Shown here piece by piece: positions 7,745 to 15,131 of a stretch of 17,258 bases of DNA. Source of the stretch: an uncultured Lachnospiraceae bacterium (GTDB lineage Bacteria; Bacillota; Clostridia; Lachnospirales; Lachnospiraceae). How positions within the stretch are numbered: the stretch's first letter is position 1; the number at the start of each line of letters is the position of its first letter. Location: NCBI GenBank assembly GCA_910588825.1, contig CAJURF010000076.1:1-17258 (forward strand). The letters are read 5' to 3'. The translations under genes were made by a program, and so were the position numbers. The notes under the pieces were generated by a model. The model was given only the letters and a program-made list of their open reading frames with translations, ran no database searches and was not told the origin of the DNA.

Positions 7745-7803
7745 GCCAAATGATTTGCTATTTTACTTGAAACAGTTGAATGCCTGCTGGCAAATCATTT
7801 GGC
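7745..7803. repeat. Inverted pair of 14-bp near-palindromic sites
   Basis: GCCAAATGATTTGC at 7745-7758 is repeated in perfect inverse as GCAAATCATTTGGC at 7790-7803. Each arm is itself almost palindromic around the core CAAAT-N-ATTTG. The arms can fold on each other (31-base loop) or act as two separate dyads 45 bases apart. No T run follows, so this is not a standard terminator. It sits between the Uma2 gene and the 63-residue gene, where a twin operator or processing hairpin would make sense. Confidence 0.7.
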
Positions 7804-7844
7804 TCACGGGTATATCTAAAGGCAGTTAGAAAGCAGGTGATTGT

Positions 7845-8036
7845 ATGTCCACAGATCTTGAAATAATAAAAGCAGCCATTGATGACTTTAAGAAAATTCA
7901 AAAGTATATGCTGCTGGCTAAAAAGGAAAATGCAGTAGAAACATTTGCGGAATTAAAAGGTGAATATCTTTCATTAAAAGCAATATTGAATACAGCAGGC
8001 GTCAATCTCACGGATATTGACCGAATAAAAGAATAA
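7845..8036 (+). CDS. Small 63-aa unknown protein downstream of Uma2
   Basis: I do not recognise this family. The 63-residue product is highly charged and predicted almost entirely helical. One helix spans about 3-42 (EIIKAAIDDFKKIQKYMLLA, then KENAVETFAELKGEYLSLKA), followed by a short tail, LNTAGVNLTDIDRIKE. There is no signal peptide, membrane segment or cysteine motif. The ATG has AAAGCAGGTG just upstream and the stop is followed within 15 bases by a good terminator, so it is a plausible real gene. It lies 124 bases after the Uma2 gene in the same direction. Whether the two act together is unknown; an accessory or inhibitor of Uma2 is one possibility but is only inferred from position. Confidence 0.62.
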   Translation: MSTDLEIIKAAIDDFKKIQKYMLLAKKENAVETFAELKGEYLSLKAILNTAGVNLTDIDRIKE

Positions 8037-8046
8037 CAAAGAATGC

Positions 8047-8086
8047 AAAAGGGGAGACACTTCAAAAAAGAAGCAGTCTCCCTTTT
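8047..8086. terminator. Bidirectional terminator between convergent genes
   Basis: AAAAGGGGAGAC-A-CTTC and GAAG-CA-GTCTCCCTTTT enclose an AAAAAA loop. The A run on one side and the T run on the other let it work in both directions, closing the 63-aa gene (plus) and the LacI-type gene (minus). Confidence 0.82.
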
Positions 8087-8122
8087 ACAATCGGGAAAAA
8101 GCCCAATGGGCAAAGGGCAGGT

Positions 8123-9178
8123 TTACACAGTGGTATCACTGAGCAAATCAATATTCACATCACAGCCAATATAGATGGGAACACTGATCATCTCCCCAGG
8201 CGGCGCAATCCCGGACATCCAGTATTCATACATAGAGGAAATGATTAATTTTCCCATTTTCCGGGGATTTAAGAGTATGGCATAATCAATGGTTCCGTCC
8301 TGCACCAGTTCTGTAATATAAGAGGGGGAATTGAACAGGAAGGCGAACAGCTTGACCTCATCTTTCATTCCCGCGTCAATCACCGCCTGAGCCATGTCTT
8401 CCGAGTGGCAGGCACAGTTCCAGATTCCGTCGATATCCGGGTGCATCCGGAGAATCCGGGCAGTCTTTTGGTAGGTCAGTACGTGCTGACTGAGAGTTTC
8501 CTCTATGGCAGCGATATTAATAGTGGGAGCGTGCTTTGAAAGGTAAGAGGTAAATCCTTTGATCCTGTTTGCGCATGAAGTAACATAGTTGGAGCCGGTC
8601 AAAATGGCAATTTTGCTGCCAGGTTCCAGTGATTTGACAGCCAGGGAGGCTGCCAGCTGTCCCGTTCGAAACGGGTCTTCGCCGATATAGCAGATCCTTT
8701 TAGAAGAAGGAATATCCGCGTCAAATGTATATACAGGGATTCCCCTGTCAATAAATTCATTTACCCGATCAATGATTGTCTTATTCAAAAGCCCTCTCAG
8801 GGCAATGCCGTTAATCTGTGTATCTTTCAGATAATCCAGGATGGATAGAATCTGCTGGGGTTCAAAATCCGTACAGAAATAATAATCCATCTTCAGGCCG
8901 TCTGCGCGCAGGCGGGCGGCCGCCTCATCCATTCCCTGTTTCATATCATAAAAAAAAGAATCTTGGAGCTTAGGCATGATAACCGCCATGCGCTTCTGTG
9001 TTTCTTTGTGGGCAAATTTGCGAATCTGGACAGGCTGGTAATTGGTCTCGAGAATAATTCCCCGGATCTTTTCCCGGACTTCATCGCTGACCCCGGGCCG
9101 GTTATGGATGACCTTGTCCACCGTAGCCCTGGATACACCGGCCAGGTCGGCGATGGACTGCATGGTGATTTTCTTCAT
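8123..9178 (-). CDS. LacI-family transcriptional regulator
   Basis: This 351-residue protein is full length for LacI/GalR regulators. Residues 3-24 form the helix-turn-helix (ITMQSIADLAGVSRATVDKV) followed by the hinge-helix region HNRPGVSDEVREKI. In place of the commoner TVSR it has TVDK, seen in a subgroup that often regulates RbsABC-type operons. Residues from about 62 to 345 form the periplasmic-binding-protein-like effector domain, with AVIMPKLQDSFFYDMKQGMD and later DYAILLNPRKMGKLIISSMY. GGGGAGGA lies 7 bases before the ATG. It is divergent from the second importer operon, the typical arrangement for a local sugar-responsive repressor. A palindrome overlies its own -10 box, suggesting autoregulation. 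Family is firm; ligand and regulon are inferred. Confidence 0.93.
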   Translation of the reverse strand: MKKITMQSIADLAGVSRATVDKVIHNRPGVSDEVREKIRGIILETNYQPVQIRKFAHKETQKRMAVIMPKLQDSFFYDMKQGMDEAAARLRADGLKMDYYFCTDFEPQQILSILDYLKDTQINGIALRGLLNKTIIDRVNEFIDRGIPVYTFDADIPSSKRICYIGEDPFRTGQLAASLAVKSLEPGSKIAILTGSNYVTSCANRIKGFTSYLSKHAPTINIAAIEETLSQHVLTYQKTARILRMHPDIDGIWNCACHSEDMAQAVIDAGMKDEVKLFAFLFNSPSYITELVQDGTIDYAILLNPRKMGKLIISSMYEYWMSGIAPPGEMISVPIYIGCDVNIDLLSDTTV

Positions 9179-9295
9179 GTCAAATTCCTCCCCTCGAAGA
9201 GTTCATAGACAGAGTTTGGACACGGTATTGAGCTCCGTTTTGTTTTCTTTGTCCAAATTCGTGACTTTGGAAAATTTTACAATGATCTGGAATAT

Positions 9296-9329
9296 CCCCC
9301 ATTATAGATGGGGGAATAAAAAATGTCAA
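9296..9329 (-). promoter_or_regulatory. LacI-gene promoter with palindrome over the -10
   Basis: On the minus strand a perfect TTGACA (9329-9324), a 17-base spacer and a perfect TATAAT (9306-9301) form a consensus sigma-70 promoter. CCCCCAT at 9296-9302 and ATGGGGG at 9308-9314 make a 7+7 inverted repeat that brackets the -10 box. The dyad could be an autoregulatory operator or melt into a hairpin; promoter confidence is high, operator confidence moderate. Confidence 0.8.
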
Positions 9330-9460
9330 CTAAAAATGAAACCTTTTAGGAGAAAATGACAAATGCACGTAAAGTTACACAAAAAAGAGCGGATTAATAA
9401 GAGGATAAAGCAAATTAAATAGTAAAAATAGCGAAAATAATCCATATAAATCAGAAATTA

Positions 9461-9490
9461 TTGACAAAAAATACATAAAAACAGTAAAAT
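9461..9490 (+). promoter_or_regulatory. Promoter of importer operon 2
   Basis: TTGACA at 9461-9466 and TAAAAT at 9485-9490 are 18 bases apart, with a start site expected at about 9497. The AAAAAA-rich spacer and perfect -35 suggest a strong promoter held in check by a repressor. Confidence 0.75.
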
Positions 9491-9492
9491 AG

Positions 9493-9509
9493 CAATACAA
9501 ATTGTAATG
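9493..9509. promoter_or_regulatory. Palindrome at operon-2 start site (candidate LacI-type operator)
   Basis: TACAA-A-TTGTA at 9496-9506 is a perfect 11-base dyad, extended to 17 bases (9493-9509) with one mismatch on each side. It starts right at the predicted transcription start, the classic place for a repressor site. It lacks the central CG step common in LacI-family operators, so the assignment to the adjacent LacI-type protein is tentative. Confidence 0.5.
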
Positions 9510-9615
9510 TTGATTCGGAGAGTGTTCTGCGCAGGATAAAAGAAGAATGAACGGTTACCAATTTTTATAGGAAATAGAAAAAGAACATCTGAAAATTAAG
9601 AAAGGTGATACGAAT

Positions 9616-10650
9616 ATGAAGAAGAAAATTATGGCATTGATACTTGCATCATTGATGACAGTTTCCCTGTTTGGATGTGGTTCCAAAGGCGGGGCGGACA
9701 CGGCTGATACAGCAGATACACCGGGGAGTGAAAATGCAGAGGAAGATCCTGGAAATGATACAGATTCTGAAAGCGGGACGAGAGCATCCTCAGACATTAA
9801 AATCTGTTATTCCATTAAAGGAAAGAATGCATGGCTGGAAGAACAGGGGCGGGGATGTATAGAGGCCTGTGAGAAACTGGGAATCCCTGATCCCACCATT
9901 GTGTACAATGAGGACCAGGCGGACGCGGCCAGCCAGTCCCAGGCCATAGAGGATATGATTGCCCTGGAGCCGGATGCAATCATCGTGGACCCCACCCAGG
10001 CAGAGGTGATTGCCACAGTGCTGAATAAAGCCGCTGACCAAGGAATCATTGTGGTGGAAACCGATACTGTGGGACAGCTGGATATGGTCTCAGCGTCTGT
10101 GGGACTGGATGAATACAATGCGGCATATGAACAGGCTAAGACCATGTGCGGGGCGCTAAACGAGGGAGATAAGGCAGTGATTGTGGCCGGAACTCAGGGG
10201 GATAACAATGCGGAGAATCGACTGAAGGGGCAGCAGGATGCCTGCAAAGATGCCGGGATTGAGGTTCTGGACGCCCAGTATGCAGACTTTTCCGCAGACA
10301 AAGCTGGTTCTGTTATGGAGGATATGATTACCCGGTTCGACGGGGAATTCCAGGCAGTCATCACGCCTTCTGACGATATGACCCTTGCCTGTATCAACGC
10401 TCTGAGGCAGGCGGGAATTCTGGATCAGGTAAAAGTGGCCGGATACGGCGGATTTCAGATTGCCGTGGATGCCATCAAAGAGGGCAGTATGTATATGGCC
10501 GTAGGGATGAAACCTTATCAGTGCGGCTATCAGAGTGTGGAGATTATCAATGATATTCTCACGAAAGACCAGTACCCGGAAGAGGAATTTATTGACGTGG
10601 GGGCTGAGATGGTTACAGCGGATAATGTGGATTCTTGGGAGGGATTCTGA
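9616..10650 (+). CDS. Sugar ABC transporter substrate-binding lipoprotein, operon 2
   Basis: A 344-residue RbsB-class binding protein. The signal peptide MKKKIMALILASLMTVSLFGC ends in a lipobox with Cys21. A long acidic Asp/Thr/Ser/Glu linker runs to about residue 58, and then the two-lobe domain begins at DIKICYSIKGKNAWLEEQG. Motifs such as ALEPDAIIVDPTQAEVIATV and GGFQIAVDAIKEGSMYMAVG are typical of the family. GAAAGGTG lies upstream of the ATG. It is only distantly similar to the operon 1 protein, so a different ligand is likely. A stable hairpin follows the gene before the ATPase. This arrangement often lets cells make more binding protein than transporter. The ATPase that should serve it is broken, but this gene and the permease look intact. 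Confidence 0.92.
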   Translation: MKKKIMALILASLMTVSLFGCGSKGGADTADTADTPGSENAEEDPGNDTDSESGTRASSDIKICYSIKGKNAWLEEQGRGCIEACEKLGIPDPTIVYNEDQADAASQSQAIEDMIALEPDAIIVDPTQAEVIATVLNKAADQGIIVVETDTVGQLDMVSASVGLDEYNAAYEQAKTMCGALNEGDKAVIVAGTQGDNNAENRLKGQQDACKDAGIEVLDAQYADFSADKAGSVMEDMITRFDGEFQAVITPSDDMTLACINALRQAGILDQVKVAGYGGFQIAVDAIKEGSMYMAVGMKPYQCGYQSVEIINDILTKDQYPEEEFIDVGAEMVTADNVDSWEGF

Positions 10651-10708
10651 TTTTAGAATTTTTTGGAATTTTGATGACAAGGTTCTGAAATATAGTCTGA
10701 GATGGATA

Positions 10709-10740
10709 AAAGGGAACCTGTATGGATTCAGGTTCCCTTT
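10709..10740 (+). promoter_or_regulatory. Intercistronic 12-bp hairpin between binding protein and ATPase
   Basis: AAAGGGAACCTG (10709-10720) and CAGGTTCCCTTT (10729-10740) form a perfect 12-pair stem with an eight-base loop. Only three T residues follow, then the GAGAGGAGGG ribosome site, so complete termination is unlikely. It is better read as an mRNA-stabilising or partial-attenuation element that raises binding-protein output. Confidence 0.78.
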
Positions 10741-10759
10741 GAGAGGAGGGCAAAAAAGT

Positions 10760-11693
10760 TTGAGCAGCACGATTGTCAGATTAAAAGACATCACAAAGTT
10801 TTTCCCCGGGGTTACGGCGCTTCGCAGCATGGATCTTGAGCTGAAAAGAGGGGAGATCCACGGGCTGATCGGTGAGAACGGGGCCGGGAAATCCACACTG
10901 ATCAAAGTGCTCACAGGGATTCACGCTCCAGACCAGGGAGAAATTGAGCTGGATGGAAAGAAAATCATTTTTTTGTGCGACGTAGTTACCGTAATGCGTG
11001 ACGGTGAGCGGGTGATTACAAAGCCGTCTTCGGATATTACGAAAGATGAGCTGGTCACCTATATGGTGGGCCGTAAAATGGAAAACTATTATCCTCACAT
11101 TGATTTTCATGTGAAAGATACCGCTCTGGAGGTAAAGAATCTCACCAGATACGGCTCTTTCGAAGATGTTAGTTTTACGGCGGACTACGGTGAAATCCTG
11201 GGTTTTTCCGGGCTGGTGGGGGCTGGCAGGACAGAAGTCTGCCGGTGTCTGTTCGGAGCTGACCCCATAGACTCTGGGGAAATTTATGTGAAGGGCAGGA
11301 AGGTTTCTTTTAAGAAACCAAAGGACGCCATCAAGGCAGGGATTGCCTTTGTCACAGAGGACAGAAAAGGACAGGGGCTTGTGCTGAGCCAGAGTGTGAG
11401 CAGAAATATCTGTCTGGCCAATTTGAGAAAATTTTCCAAATTATTTGTGGATGACAAGGCAGTGGACAGACAGGCCAAGAAATCGGTGGAGACATTCCGG
11501 ATTAAAACCCCGTCCATAGAGACAGAGACGGCCACCCTTTCCGGAGGAAATCAGCAGAAAGTAGTCATAGCCAAATGGTTTCATTCTGATGCGGGAAGGA
11601 CATATTATGGCGCGGATAGACAGGGACAGTGTACACTTTAATCAGGAAGATATTATGCGGGCGGCATGGGGAGGTGCTTTGGAAGATGAGTAA
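10760..11693 (+). pseudogene. Sugar importer ATPase (RbsA type) with two internal deletions
   Basis: The gene starts at TTG 10760, nine bases after GAGAGGAGGG; LSST then aligns with MSSV of the intact ATPase. NBD1 keeps Walker A GENGAGKST (38-46), but after DGKKIIF the sequence jumps to LCDVVTVMRDG. About 140 residues are missing in frame relative to the ATPase at 2253, including the Q-loop, signature, Walker B and switch His. NBD2 keeps GLVGAGRTE and LSGGNQQKVVIAKWFHSDA, then a second deletion of about 55 residues removes LDEPTRGID-type Walker B and D-loop and shifts the frame. As read, the ORF stops at 11641 after a junk tail. The true C-terminus continues in another frame (EGHIMARIDRD ... 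DIMRAAWGGALEDE) to TAA at 11691-11693, overlapping the permease start. With neither Walker B present it cannot be an active ATPase. Confidence 0.9.
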
Positions 11694-12681
11694 ATGGATG
11701 AAAAAGAGCAAAAGGAAATCTAAAGTCATAGGTCCGCTGCTTGCGGCTGTACTGCTGGCTGTGGTGCTTTCACTGGCGTCAGATAAATTTTTGACAATGA
11801 CAAATCTGATGAATATACTTCGGCAGTCTTCCATCAATATTATTGTAGGAGCAGGAATGCTGTTCTGCCTTCTGGGGGCTGGGATTGATCTGTCCCAGGG
11901 GTCTATTGTGGGATTTGCCATGGGTATGATCACATTGCTCCACATGAAAGGGCTGGATAATCCGTTTTTGATGATTGCCCTTCCCATTGCTGTGGGCATG
12001 TGCTGCGGCTTGGTCAACGGACTGCTTTTCACCAAATTGAAGCTTCCCCATCCCTTTGTCTCTACTCTGGGTATGATGGAGGCTCTGAGGGGGCTCACAC
12101 TGTTTCTCACAGATGCCAAGCAGGTGTCCGGATTTCCCAGCGCGGTGATCTGGCTGGGGTCCGCGAATATTCTGAATATTCCGGTGTGTTTTATAGCGGT
12201 AGTCATCATCAGTGTAGTCATCAGCCGCATACTCAGTAAAACGGCTTCTGGCCGGGAGATCTATTCCGTGGGCGGCAATCAGGAGGCGGCCCGGCTGGCT
12301 GGTATTAACATTGACTGGACACTCACCCTTACTTACGTGATGTCAGGGCTTCTCTGCGGAATTGCGGCGGTGATTCTCGTAGGGCGTGTGGGAGCCACCT
12401 ATCCGCTGGCGGGAGAAGGATACGAGATGGACGCTGTGGCGGCGTGCGTCATAGGCGGCGCTTCCTTCAATGGGGGAAAAGGCACCATGGCTGGGACATT
12501 TGTGGGGGCCATTATTATGGCGGAGATTAAAAATGGCCTGAATCTTCTGGGCGCGGCTTCTGATATCCAGCAGATTGTTGTGGGGATTGTGGTGATTCTG
12601 GCAGTTATGGTGGATGTGATACGGACCCAGCAGGCAGAAAAGAACAGGAGAATGCAGCAGGCGAAAGCGGAACATGCGTGA
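11686..12681 (+). CDS. Sugar ABC importer permease (RbsC type), operon 2
   Basis: An apparently intact 331-residue RbsC-family permease. I start at ATG 11686, which overlaps the real end of the ATPase gene by eight bases (ATGAGTAA) and has GGGGAGG upstream; an earlier ATG at 11629 lies inside ATPase coding sequence. Hallmarks are LLGAGIDLSQGSIVGFAMGM, GREIYSVGGNQEAARLAGIN (ATPase-contact loop) and AACVIGGASFNGGKGTMAGT, spread over about eight to ten membrane segments. The tail from about 312 is strongly basic and Gln-rich (RTQQAEKNRRMQQAKAEHA). The original translational coupling to the ATPase is preserved in the DNA, but the ATPase frameshift makes ribosomes stop 45 bases earlier, which could lower permease translation. 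Confidence 0.92.
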   Translation: MSKWMKKSKRKSKVIGPLLAAVLLAVVLSLASDKFLTMTNLMNILRQSSINIIVGAGMLFCLLGAGIDLSQGSIVGFAMGMITLLHMKGLDNPFLMIALPIAVGMCCGLVNGLLFTKLKLPHPFVSTLGMMEALRGLTLFLTDAKQVSGFPSAVIWLGSANILNIPVCFIAVVIISVVISRILSKTASGREIYSVGGNQEAARLAGINIDWTLTLTYVMSGLLCGIAAVILVGRVGATYPLAGEGYEMDAVAACVIGGASFNGGKGTMAGTFVGAIIMAEIKNGLNLLGAASDIQQIVVGIVVILAVMVDVIRTQQAEKNRRMQQAKAEHA

Positions 12682-12700
12682 AGAAAGGCGGATTGAAACA

Positions 12701-14029
12701 ATGACAGATAACATGACAACTCACGCGGCATTTGATGCCCCGGGGACAGCTGTTTCCAATGATACGGTGTATGAATACCGTCCCGTTGACTATACACAGG
12801 AGGATATTTCCATTATCCGGGAGCTGGGGGCGCAGTATATGGAATATGCCAGCCTTCCAGTACAGAGAGAAACTGCCCGGTTGTGGGGAAAACTCAATGA
12901 CCTGCAGCGGACACGGCCCATGGTATGGCACAATGAAATGCCCTGGCATGAGCTGAATGTGGAAGATGAGCTGACCCTTCGCACCTCCTCGCCATTTACC
13001 CAGAGGATTGAGGAAGAACTGAGGCGGAGAATCTACCTGTGGAAGCATATGCCCGGGGATATGGTGCTTGAGCCGGTTTTTTATTCTCCCATGATCATTG
13101 AGAATTCCGGTATCGGGCTGAATATATCAGAGGAAACGGCGTCCACAGATGCGGACAATAACATTGTGGGGCACAAATTTATTCCTGTCATTACCTGTGA
13201 GGAAGACCTGGAACAGATTGTGACTCCGGTGGTTACCCTGGACCGGGAAAAGACAGAACAAACCCGGGCGGCATGTGAGGAAATCTTCGGCGGGGTGGTT
13301 CCCGTGGAGGTGAGGGGAGTCCAGGGATTCTGGTTTGCCCCCATTGACGATGTGGTGATGTATATGGGAACCAATGAACTGCTGATGAATACAGTGATGG
13401 ACCCGGATTTGATTCATGCTTCCATGAAGAAAATCACAGACGCCTATATGGGAGCTCTGGATCAGTACGAGGCTCTGGGATGTCTGGGAAGCAACAGCAT
13501 CAATTCCCGTATTGGTTCGGGGGCCTACGGATACAGCGGCCAGCTGGGCAGAGGACAGATGACGGGGATGAAGTGCAGCCAGATGTGGGGAGCCTGTGCC
13601 AGCCAGTTCTTCACGTCCGTGTCCCCGGACATGCAGGAGGAATTCTGCCTGCCCTATGAAAAACCCTGGCTGGAGCGGTTTGGGCTGAGTTACTATGGAT
13701 GCTGTGAGCGCCTGGACCACAAAATGGATGTGATCGGACAGGTGAAAAATCTGAGAAAAGTTTCCTGCAGTCCCTGGTCAGACCCCGGCCGCATGGCGGA
13801 AGTCCTGGGGAGAAACTATGTGGTGTCACTGAAGCCTTCTTCAGCAGTCTTTGCCTTTGACCATTTTGACGAAAAGGCGGTGGTAAAGGATGTGACGGCA
13901 AAACTGGAGGCGCTGAAAGACTGTAATGTGGAGATTATCATCAAAGACATCAGCACTGTGAAATACCACCCCTCCAGGCTGTGGCGGTGGGTGGAGATCG
14001 TCACTGAGCTGTGTCGGGGGCAGATATAA
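12701..14029 (+). CDS. UroD-superfamily protein linked to sugar importer
   Basis: A 442-residue protein that I place in the uroporphyrinogen decarboxylase/methyltransferase (UroD/MtaA/CmuA-like) superfamily on overall pattern, not on a diagnostic motif; treat the reaction as unknown. ATG 12701 has AAAGGCGG nine bases upstream; an upstream ATG at 12674 overlaps the permease end and is possible. Recognisable parts are ETARLWGKLNDLQRTRPMVW near the N-terminus, VRGVQGFWFAPIDDVVMYMG in the middle, a Cys/Met-rich section around 290-310 and GLSYYGCCERLDHKMDVIGQ before the final barrel strands KDCNVEIIIKDIST. The paired cysteines in YYGCCE could be metal ligands, as the methyltransferase branch binds zinc, but this is speculative. 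A homologue was fourth in operon 1 and is now broken. Repeated linkage to RbsABC importers implies it acts on the imported compound. It lacks the Arg-rich N-terminus typical of haem-pathway UroD. Confidence 0.75.
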   Translation: MTDNMTTHAAFDAPGTAVSNDTVYEYRPVDYTQEDISIIRELGAQYMEYASLPVQRETARLWGKLNDLQRTRPMVWHNEMPWHELNVEDELTLRTSSPFTQRIEEELRRRIYLWKHMPGDMVLEPVFYSPMIIENSGIGLNISEETASTDADNNIVGHKFIPVITCEEDLEQIVTPVVTLDREKTEQTRAACEEIFGGVVPVEVRGVQGFWFAPIDDVVMYMGTNELLMNTVMDPDLIHASMKKITDAYMGALDQYEALGCLGSNSINSRIGSGAYGYSGQLGRGQMTGMKCSQMWGACASQFFTSVSPDMQEEFCLPYEKPWLERFGLSYYGCCERLDHKMDVIGQVKNLRKVSCSPWSDPGRMAEVLGRNYVVSLKPSSAVFAFDHFDEKAVVKDVTAKLEALKDCNVEIIIKDISTVKYHPSRLWRWVEIVTELCRGQI

Positions 14030-14090
14030 CTGCAGGTTTACGAAGATTGTGGAAACCTTTTGGCAAGGCAGACAGATAAGGAGCAGACAT

Positions 14091-14904
14091 ATGAAAGCAG
14101 TGATTTTAAAGGACATCGGGGAATACCAGGTGGTGGAAAAGCCCATCCCGGATATTAGAAACTATGATGATATACTGGCAGAGATCGAGTGTTCCAGTAT
14201 CTGCGGCTCGGATGTACATATTCTGGCAGACCCGCCGGGAATACGGGCAGAGAAAGGGGTCACTATCGGCCATGAGATGGTGTGCCGGGTGGTGAAGACC
14301 GGGAAGGCTGTCACCGCCTTCTCCCCAGGGGATCGCTTTGTCCACGATCCCAATCTGTCCTGCGGAACATGCAGTTACTGCCAGATGGGCATGCCCAACA
14401 TGTGCCGGAATATGACTACCCAGGGAGTGGACCTGGACGGGGCCTTTTCGGAATACATTGTGGTCCCGGAGCGGGCGGCAGTGAAAATTTCTCAGGAGAT
14501 GCCAGCGGAAAAGGCAATCTTCGCGGAACCGTTGAACTGCGTTCTCAGCGCAGTGGATAAAGTGAGACTGCTTCCGGGGGAATCTGTCCTGATTCTGGGA
14601 GGAGGCCCCATCGGCCGGTATTTTGCCAGACTGTTCCGATTAAACGGCGCCGGGAAAGTGCTCATGTCTGAAATGTCAGAGTATCGGAGTCGTTTTGCGG
14701 TAAAAAGCGGGGCGGATGCAGTGATCAACCCGGGAAAAGAACAGCTTGTGGAACGAGTGAAGGAGGAGACTGGCGGTATGGGGGCCGATGTGGTGGTAGA
14801 CGCAGTGGGGACACTGGCAGATGACGCCATAGCCTGTTAAAAAGGGGATTGAGGCCATGCAAAAAGGGGAGGCCATGGAGGTGGTGATTTACCCGGAGCT
14901 GTAG
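14091..14904 (+). pseudogene. Zinc-dependent MDR alcohol dehydrogenase, 3' part deleted internally
   Basis: AAGGAG sits seven bases before ATG 14091. The product matches medium-chain dehydrogenases of the sorbitol/threonine dehydrogenase type. Catalytic-zinc ligands Cys38, His61 and Glu62 and the AEP segment (145-147) are present, as are structural-zinc cysteines 91, 94, 97 and 105 and the nucleotide motif GGGPIG (170-175). After DAVGTLADDAIAC the ORF stops at 249 residues, whereas the family is near 345. In another frame directly after this, VKKGIEAMQKGEAMEVVIYP ends at TAG 14902-14904 and is clearly the native C-terminus. About 75-80 residues between these points are missing, with a frameshift. 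The gene was the last of operon 2 and would have oxidised a hydroxyl of the imported substrate or its product. The truncated form lacks part of the Rossmann domain and is unlikely to work. Confidence 0.88.
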
Positions 14905-14915
14905 AAAATGATTGG

Positions 14916-14961
14916 AAAGCCGTACTATCGAAATCGCTATCGGAATCGTACGGCTTTTTTG
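14916..14961 (+). terminator. Rho-independent terminator of importer operon 2
   Basis: AAAGCCGTAC at 14916-14925 pairs perfectly with GTACGGCTTT at 14948-14957, followed by further T residues to 14960. The intervening bases include a smaller TCGATAG-like inner dyad. It lies 12 bases after the dehydrogenase's true stop codon, which supports that stop as the original gene end. Confidence 0.9.
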
Positions 14962-14971
14962 CAGTTTAGTA

Positions 14972-15000
14972 TTGTGCAGTGATTCCGTAACGTTTATAAT
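14972..15000 (+). promoter_or_regulatory. Promoter of the DUF3990 gene pair
   Basis: TTGTGC at 14972-14977, a 17-base spacer and a perfect TATAAT at 14995-15000. The start site would be near 15007, leaving a leader of about 125 bases in which I see no clear structure. The -35 hexamer and spacing are the same as in the Uma2 promoter at 7073-7101. Confidence 0.65.
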
Positions 15001-15131
15001 AGATACTGTTACAGATGATTTTTCAGAGTATTTTCATAAAAATAGAGTTAAGGACTGCATGGAAATAACCTGATTTACATACGGGTCCTAAAAGATTTGC
15101 TGAGAACACTCTTTCACAGGATATAAAGGAT

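Larger units (their letters stand above)
9179..9615. promoter_or_regulatory. 437-bp divergent regulatory region between LacI gene and operon 2
   Basis: No gene is supported here. It is AT-rich and holds one well-formed promoter for each flank (9324-9301 on minus, 9461-9490 on plus), each with an overlapping or adjacent palindrome. The stretch 9330-9460 between the promoters is A-rich and possibly curved, and I see nothing more definite in it. The plus-strand leader from about 9497 to 9615 is around 120 bases long and shows no riboswitch that I recognise. Confidence 0.7.

Noticed and set aside
9553..9559. GGTTACC in the operon-2 leader as a LacI-family half operator
   Set aside because: It is too short, has no matching half-site, and lies over 50 bases downstream of the predicted start.
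10535..10759. N-terminal extension of the operon-2 ATPase reading back to 10535
   Set aside because: This part overlaps the binding-protein gene in another frame and the hairpin; the TTG at 10760 follows GAGAGGAGGG and matches the family start.
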